NCBI RefSeq assembly: GCF_001636315.1
Contig: NZ_KV440949.1
Location: 1,969,203 to 2,033,202, forward strand
DNA from: Neobacillus mesonae
Lineage (GTDB): Bacteria > Bacillota > Bacilli > Bacillales > Cytobacillaceae
Reading direction: 5' to 3'
Length of the DNA stretch: 64,000 nucleotides
Of the stretch, positions 59,200 through 64,000 are shown piece by piece. How positions within the stretch are numbered: position 1 is the first letter of the stretch; every line of letters begins with the position of its first letter. The position numbers were made by a program, and so were the translations under genes. The notes below the pieces were generated by a model. That model saw only the letters and a program-made list of their open reading frames with translations, made no database searches and was not told where the DNA came from.

Positions 59200-59226
59200 G
59201 GGACAAGGAGCCTGTCCCTTTGTCCC
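59200..59226. repeat. REP-like palindrome (inverted) after the sugar permease gene
   Basis: GGGACAAGG, AGCCTGTCC, CTTTGTCCC. It lies 13 bases after the permease stop codon and 99 bases from the forward unit upstream of the RAYT gene. Confidence 0.87.
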
Positions 59227-59238
59227 CCCGTCCCCGCC

Positions 59239-60060
59239 TCACCCCTTCACCGATCCGGCGAGCAGTCCTTTGACGAAGTATTTCCCCAAGAAGATGTAGA
59301 CGAGTAGTGTTGGGAGGGCGGCGAGGAGGGCGCCGGCCATTTGGACGTTCCATTGGACGATTTGGCTTCCTGATAGGTTTTGCAGGGCCACCATGATGGG
59401 CTGCTGGTCAGAGGTTGTGATGGTCACAGCGAATAAGAATTCGTTCCAGATGTTTGTAAATTGCCAAATGGCGACTACCACAAATCCCGTAATCGATAAC
59501 GGAAGCATGATATGCTGGAAAATGCGCAAAAAACCCGCTCCATCGATTTTAGCCGATTCAATCATTTCATCCGGGATCCCAGCATAAAAATTGCGAAACA
59601 TCAGGGTTGTAATTGGCAGACCATAGACCACATGAATAAAGATTAAGCCCGGAATGGTATTGTACAGCTGAACCTCACGCAAAAACTGAATCATTGGAAT
59701 TAAAATACTTTGATAGGGAATAAACATTCCAAATAGGATTAACGTAAATAACGTATTAGACCCTTTAAATTTCCACTTCGATAACACATAGCCATTCATC
59801 GCCCCAAAAAAAGCAGATAAAAGCGTCGCAGGCACGACTAGGTAAATCGAATTTAAGAAGTTCGGGGCTAATTTTTCAAAAGATGTGGCATAGCTGCTAA
59901 AGTCAAGCTGTGTCGGCAGCTTCCACATCTCGCTAAGTGTCACCTGATCGAGTGGTTTTAAGCTTGTGACCACCATAACGTAAATCGGCATTAAGTAAAA
60001 CAAACTTAGCGCAATTAACAAAAGGTATAAAATCGGCACGGTTACTCTTCTGGCCGTCAT
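59239..60060 (-). CDS. Sugar ABC transporter permease (MalG-like)
   Basis: 273 residues with six membrane segments and the EAA loop (ESAKIDGAGFLRIFQHIMLP). Its ATG overlaps the stop codon of the upstream permease gene by one base (TGATG). It belongs to a CUT1 importer with the proteins encoded at 60060 and 61084. No ATPase gene is present, so a shared MsmX-type ATPase is likely. Confidence 0.92.
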   Translation of the reverse strand: MTARRVTVPILYLLLIALSLFYLMPIYVMVVTSLKPLDQVTLSEMWKLPTQLDFSSYATSFEKLAPNFLNSIYLVVPATLLSAFFGAMNGYVLSKWKFKGSNTLFTLILFGMFIPYQSILIPMIQFLREVQLYNTIPGLIFIHVVYGLPITTLMFRNFYAGIPDEMIESAKIDGAGFLRIFQHIMLPLSITGFVVVAIWQFTNIWNEFLFAVTITTSDQQPIMVALQNLSGSQIVQWNVQMAGALLAALPTLLVYIFLGKYFVKGLLAGSVKG

Positions 60061-61025
60061 CAGGATTCACCCCTTCGACTTGAAATGAGATAAGGAACAA
60101 TAAAGACGGCCACCGAGAGCAGCATGATGATGGCAATCGCGGCACCACTTGCGTAATAATTGCCCCGGAATGTGGTTTCAAACATGTAAACACCTGGGAC
60201 ATCCGTCACAAAGTTGGCACCCGGTCCAGACATGGCATAAATTAAATCAAAGATTTTAAGCGAAATGTGCGCCATGATAATCACGACACTGACCGTAATC
60301 GGCTGTAATAATGGCAGAATAATTTTTCGATAGATTTGAAATTCAGTAGCTCCGTCCATTCGGGCCGCTTCACGAACCTCATCGGGAATCCCCCGGAGCC
60401 CCGCTAAATACATGGCAACGGAAAACCCCGTCATCTGCCAAACCGCCGCAATGACGACGGCAATAATCGCAGCGGGAACCCCAAATTCAATATGCCCCCA
60501 TTTAAATCCAGCAAGTATATTCGTATCGGTATACCACTTGGATTCAAGGCCCATTTTTTGCAAAAATAAGTTAACGCCTGTGGATGGGTTTAACAGCCAT
60601 TGCCACACCACCCCTGTGACGACGAAGGATAAGGCCATTGGAAAAAAGAAAATATTACGGAATACAGACTCGCCGCGCAGTTTTTGATCGAGCAAGACCG
60701 CGAGTAACTGGCCGATAATGATGACAAAGCCAATAAAAAGAATCGTAAAGACAACCGTATTTCGCAAATCGGATTGGAAACGAAAATCATTGAATAGATA
60801 GATATAGTTTTTCAGGCCTGCGAATGAAAGGTCTGGGACAAGGCTGTTCCAATTGCTAAGTGATACATATCCCGTCCAAGCAATAAATCCATATACAAAA
60901 ATGGCAATTAGAATAACGGATGGGAGTAAAAAACCAATCGCAAGCAGATGGTCTTTTGTCAATTTTCTCTTTCTTTTTACCGGCAGGATTACTTCCGACT
61001 GCGTTTGGTGCACAGTTTCCACCAT
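60060..61025 (-). CDS. Sugar ABC transporter permease (MalF-like)
   Basis: 321 residues. A polar N-terminal tail of about 28 residues, six membrane segments and the EAA loop (REAARMDGATEFQIYRKIILP). GGGGGG lies a few bases before the ATG. It follows the binding-protein gene by 58 bases that contain a hairpin. Confidence 0.92.
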   Translation of the reverse strand: MVETVHQTQSEVILPVKRKRKLTKDHLLAIGFLLPSVILIAIFVYGFIAWTGYVSLSNWNSLVPDLSFAGLKNYIYLFNDFRFQSDLRNTVVFTILFIGFVIIIGQLLAVLLDQKLRGESVFRNIFFFPMALSFVVTGVVWQWLLNPSTGVNLFLQKMGLESKWYTDTNILAGFKWGHIEFGVPAAIIAVVIAAVWQMTGFSVAMYLAGLRGIPDEVREAARMDGATEFQIYRKIILPLLQPITVSVVIIMAHISLKIFDLIYAMSGPGANFVTDVPGVYMFETTFRGNYYASGAAIAIIMLLSVAVFIVPYLISSRRGES

Positions 61026-61042
61026 ATGCCCCCCTTTAGGAA

Positions 61043-61076
61043 AAAAAGAGGAAGAGAGTCACTCCATCCTCTTTTT
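61043..61076 (-). terminator. Intercistronic hairpin between binding protein and permease genes
   Basis: AAAAAGAGGA (61043-61052) pairs with TCCTCTTTTT (61067-61076); on the minus strand a T run follows. It likely lets most transcripts end after the binding-protein gene, giving more binding protein than permease. Confidence 0.75.
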
Positions 61077-61083
61077 CACTATT

Positions 61084-62364
61084 TTATTTTAATTCGGCTG
61101 ATGCTTGTTTTAATGAGCCAATAAATTGATCAACATCTTTTTGTGTAACAAAAATGTTAATCGCCTGGTTGACCTTTGTGACAAATCCTTCTGGTGCCGC
61201 CGAACCATGCGCTAAGCTTGGTGCGAGTTTGGCTGTTTTGAAATCTTCGATGGTGTCTTTTCCATATTGATCATATATTGATGGGTCGGCATCTACCCGG
61301 GCTGGAATCGATCCTTTCAATGGATTAAATACATCCTGACCTTCAACTGAACCAAGTAATCCTAGGAATTTTTTCACATCATCAGGATTTTTAACACCCT
61401 TTGGCAAGCCAAATGTATCCGTAATAATCATGAAATAACCATCTGTTCCAGGTGTTGTAATATAGCCAAAATCTTCATTTACTTTTAATTTCAAATCATT
61501 GACGAAATAGCCTTTTGCCCAGTCACCCATCACGTTCATGGCAGCCTCGCCATTTGACACTAACTGAGAAGCATCCTGCCAATTCCGGGAACTGTGGTCT
61601 TCATTAATATAGCCCAGCATTTTCTTGAAAATTTCCGCAGATTCTTTCACCTTGGCATCGTCAAATGCAAGCTCACCAGTCCAAAGCTTGCCGTAATCAT
61701 CAGGTCCTAATACGCCAAGAAGAATATCTTCAAAAAGCATGGTCGCTGTCCATGGCTCTTTATCTCCTAAGGCAAGCGGAGTAACACCTTTCGATTTAAG
61801 CTGATCAGCCACTTTGAAAAATTCATCGAAGGTTGCAGGCGGTTCTACACCATTGTCTGTAAAGACCTTTTTGTTGTACCAAAGAACATTGCCACGGTGG
61901 ATATCAACCGGTACAGAATAAATCTTTCCGTCTTTGCTCACCATATCGATTAATTCTTTTGGAAATTTATCATTCCAGCCTTGCTCATCGTATAAATCAT
62001 TTAACGGTTCCATTTTTCCAGCAGCTACCCAGCCATCATTAAGCTCGGCTCCTCCATGAACCTGGAAGGTTGCGGGCGGATCATTACCCTGCATTCTGCT
62101 CGCTAGAACAGCCTTTGCATTCGTACCAGCTCCACCTGCAACAGCTGCATTTTCAATCGGAATATCTGGATACTTTTCTTGAAATAAAGCAATTAAAGCT
62201 TTTAATCCATCCTCTTCCCCAGCGCCAGTCCACCAGCTAAAAATGTCTAACTTGGTTTTTTCATTACCTTTTTTACTGTCACCGGAGCTTGATTTTGAAT
62301 TACATGCCGCCATTGAGAACACGAGTATGAATAACAAGCCAATAATGGAAAGCTTTTTCTTCAT
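61084..62364 (-). CDS. Sugar ABC transporter substrate-binding lipoprotein (glucose/mannose type)
   Basis: 426 residues. Lipoprotein signal with lipobox MAAC (Cys20), then a type 1 solute-binding fold. The start IFSWWTGAGEEDGLKALIALF and VHGGAELNDGW are like binding proteins for glucose, mannose or short oligosaccharides (as in Thermus GlcS-type proteins), so it may recover monosaccharides released outside the cell. The ATG at 62364 has GGGGGAG eight bases upstream; the longer frame to 62445 has no support. A strong cre-like site lies 18 bases upstream of the start. Confidence 0.92.
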   Translation of the reverse strand: MKKKLSIIGLLFILVFSMAACNSKSSSGDSKKGNEKTKLDIFSWWTGAGEEDGLKALIALFQEKYPDIPIENAAVAGGAGTNAKAVLASRMQGNDPPATFQVHGGAELNDGWVAAGKMEPLNDLYDEQGWNDKFPKELIDMVSKDGKIYSVPVDIHRGNVLWYNKKVFTDNGVEPPATFDEFFKVADQLKSKGVTPLALGDKEPWTATMLFEDILLGVLGPDDYGKLWTGELAFDDAKVKESAEIFKKMLGYINEDHSSRNWQDASQLVSNGEAAMNVMGDWAKGYFVNDLKLKVNEDFGYITTPGTDGYFMIITDTFGLPKGVKNPDDVKKFLGLLGSVEGQDVFNPLKGSIPARVDADPSIYDQYGKDTIEDFKTAKLAPSLAHGSAAPEGFVTKVNQAINIFVTQKDVDQFIGSLKQASAELK

Positions 62365-62381
62365 CCAAATTTCTCCCCCTT

Positions 62382-62395
62382 TGTAATCGTTATCA
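62382..62395 (-). promoter_or_regulatory. cre-like site upstream of the second sugar importer
   Basis: On the minus strand TGATAACGATTACA matches the CcpA consensus at 13 of 14 positions, the best in the window. It lies just upstream of the ribosome site, where CcpA could block elongation. Confidence 0.68.
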
Positions 62396-62469
62396 TAATA
62401 AATGTAACACTTATCATGATGAGCCGGCGGGAGAATCATCTTCACTATTTTGCAAATATTAGGACATTT

Positions 62470-64000
62470 TTAAGGCATCGCCCTTTTTCGATATTCACTT
62501 GGAGATAATCCGGCTTGCTTCTTAAACACTCTGCTAAAATAATTCGGGTCCTTGTATCCGACCAGATAGCAAATTTCCTTTAGGCTTTTTTTAGGGTTGA
62601 GAAGGGCTCTTTTCGCATGGTCAATCCGAACCTCCGTTAAGTAATCGATAAAACTGATTCCAAGCCGTTCTTTAAATATTTTGCTAAAATAGTATGGACT
62701 CAGCTCACTATATTCAGCCACTTCTTCCAGTGTCAACACATCCTGGTAATGAGCGTCAATATATTCCTTTGCTTTTACCAGCACACCTTTGGAATGGCTG
62801 TTCCGCCATGAATGAACAAATTGAACAAGCCTCGTAAGCTGAAGTTTCGCTTCCTGCCATAAGGCTTCATTCGTCTGACAGTCATGAAAGGTGCCTTTCC
62901 GTTGATAATCGATTCCAAGTTCCTTGAGCATGTGAGCGGCAAGAATAAACATCTCCTCCGCCCTTTTGACATTATCCTCAAGCTCCCTCTGATTGTTTAC
63001 AAATTGCGGAAAATAATATAAGGCTTGTGTAAGATCACCTTGGCGAATACTTTCCATCAGTTGTTTTTCAATCTGAGAGGTTTCTGCCTCCAATGGCGGA
63101 TTCGCTTGTTTTGGCGCAAACCCATATTGTTGTTTTTTATTGGCCAAGAGGGCGTGGACTGCAATAGCCGCCTCATGAAATGACTTGGAAAGGTCCTGGA
63201 CGGATGGATAGGAATGACCAATTCCAGCATATAGAGTGGCTTTTTTCACATGATGTTGAAAGACATGAACGATGGTTCGAATGTGCAGCTGCATCCTATC
63301 TTTTTCCATCGTCTCTTTTGTAAAAAAAAGCACAGGGACCTGTCCGTTTTCCATGTTACCAACAATCACTTCGCGGTTTGCCTTTTCTTTTACCACCATT
63401 TTTAAAGTAGAATAACAGCTGTCTATCACATTCTCTGGGGCATGAAAATGAAAGATCACTGCATAGCCAGCATGGACATGAAACCCAAGCAGTTCACTCC
63501 AATCCTCAAATTGAATATTCTGGATTTGATCATATAATAAAGAAGCCACCCATTTGGTCTGCGCCAATGTCAGCGCTTTGTCAAATTGCTGCTTCAATTT
63601 CACGATTTCTTGATTTGAACTTTTTTCGGCCATTATTTCCGCACGGACCCTTTCGATCGCTGCAATCAGATCCTGTTTCGAGCTTGGCTTTAAGAGATAT
63701 TCTTTTACACCTTGACGCATGACTTCTTTTGCGTATTCAAACGTATCATAAGCAGAAATCATGATGAAACGGATGTTGGGATCTATGCTTCTAATTTGTT
63801 TCACCGCTTCTACTCCGTCAATTCCCGGCATTTTAATATCCATTAATATGAGATCCGGCTTTGTTTCCTCGGCCACTTCAATGGCAATGCGCCCATTCGC
63901 AGCCTCCCCTACGATCGAGATTTGCTCCAGATGATCCTGGATGATTTTTTGCAATGCTTTTCGCTCGAGCATTTCGTCGTCAACAATCACTATTTTTAAC
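62470..64000 (-). CDS. Response regulator, AraC type (YesN-like), start cut by window edge
   Basis: The frame is open to the window edge; the sequence ends ...LKIVIVDDE, and the last base (64000) can be the G of an ATG whose first two bases lie outside. About 509 residues: receiver domain 1-120 with phosphoacceptor Asp55 (LILMDIKMPG), a middle region of about 270 residues, and an AraC domain at the C terminus (LEEVAEYSELSPYYFSKIF, CYLVGYKDPNYFSRVFKK). It should activate the adjacent importer in response to a kinase gene probably just beyond the edge. 105 bases separate it from the binding-protein gene, which therefore has its own promoter region. Confidence 0.92.
   Translation of the reverse strand, partial: LKIVIVDDEMLERKALQKIIQDHLEQISIVGEAANGRIAIEVAEETKPDLILMDIKMPGIDGVEAVKQIRSIDPNIRFIMISAYDTFEYAKEVMRQGVKEYLLKPSSKQDLIAAIERVRAEIMAEKSSNQEIVKLKQQFDKALTLAQTKWVASLLYDQIQNIQFEDWSELLGFHVHAGYAVIFHFHAPENVIDSCYSTLKMVVKEKANREVIVGNMENGQVPVLFFTKETMEKDRMQLHIRTIVHVFQHHVKKATLYAGIGHSYPSVQDLSKSFHEAAIAVHALLANKKQQYGFAPKQANPPLEAETSQIEKQLMESIRQGDLTQALYYFPQFVNNQRELEDNVKRAEEMFILAAHMLKELGIDYQRKGTFHDCQTNEALWQEAKLQLTRLVQFVHSWRNSHSKGVLVKAKEYIDAHYQDVLTLEEVAEYSELSPYYFSKIFKERLGISFIDYLTEVRIDHAKRALLNPKKSLKEICYLVGYKDPNYFSRVFKKQAGLSPSEYRKRAMP

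Noticed and set aside
57044..59226. Repeated GGGAC units as a CRISPR array
   Set aside because: Units are scattered over 48 kb, spacing is irregular, and there is no cas gene.

Overview
The window looks like chromosomal DNA of an aerobic, spore-former-type Bacillaceae (my guess is a Neobacillus- or Bacillus-like soil or gut species). The reasons are low-to-moderate GC, strong GGAGG ribosome sites, lipoprotein signal peptides of the LxxC type, CcpA cre-like operators, a Fur box, a sigma-B-like promoter and many genes of typical Bacillus families (YesM/YesN, YesL, YfiB/YfiC-like ABC exporter, GmuE-like kinase). Species assignment is inference only.

Layout. 1-633 is the N-terminal part of a secreted GH84 enzyme cut by the window edge. 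1084-15422 is a mixed region: AI-2E family permease; TetR regulator divergent from an SDR dehydrogenase and an MFS carrier; MarR-DHA2 drug exporter pair divergent from an FUSC protein; a stress-type SDR with a sigma-B-like promoter; DinB protein; small unknown proteins; a 4 x 53-bp tandem repeat; a DoxX protein under a near-perfect Fur box; a Cu/Zn superoxide dismutase lipoprotein. 15642-19220 is a heterodimeric ABC exporter. 19517-58084 is one large glycan-utilisation region. 58291-59052 is a REP-associated (RAYT) transposase. 59239-64000 is a second sugar ABC importer with an AraC-type response regulator that runs off the edge.

The glycan region reads as a complete N-glycan foraging pathway. 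Secreted enzymes: two GH85 endo-beta-N-acetylglucosaminidases that release N-glycans from proteins, and four GH84 beta-N-acetylglucosaminidase/hyaluronidase-type enzymes, most with CBM32, PKD, FIVAR or FIMAH-like accessory modules. Import: an LplB-LplC-DUF3502-type ABC system, with its YesM/YesN two-component system in the same operon. Cytoplasmic trimming: two GH38 alpha-mannosidases, a GH125 alpha-1,6-mannosidase, a GH20 hexosaminidase and a GH1 beta-glycosidase (candidate beta-mannosidase). Channeling to glycolysis: two ROK kinases and a mannose-6-phosphate isomerase. A ThuA-like protein and a Gfo/Idh/MocA dehydrogenase are divergent from the importer and may handle a modified sugar. Several promoters carry cre-like sites, so carbon catabolite repression is likely.

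Two things stand out. First, three GH84 transcription units have the same 5' leader design: a hairpin with the architecture of the RAT antiterminator (two stems separated by an UUA/G internal loop) overlapping the 5' arm of an intrinsic terminator. This predicts BglG/LicT-type antitermination control of these genes, although no such regulator or PTS gene lies in the window. Second, at least twenty copies of a 27-bp palindromic repeat, many as inverted pairs, are scattered through the intergenic spaces and flank the RAYT transposase. Several abut or overlap stop codons and two are translated as C-terminal tails. A second, rarer palindromic family is also present.
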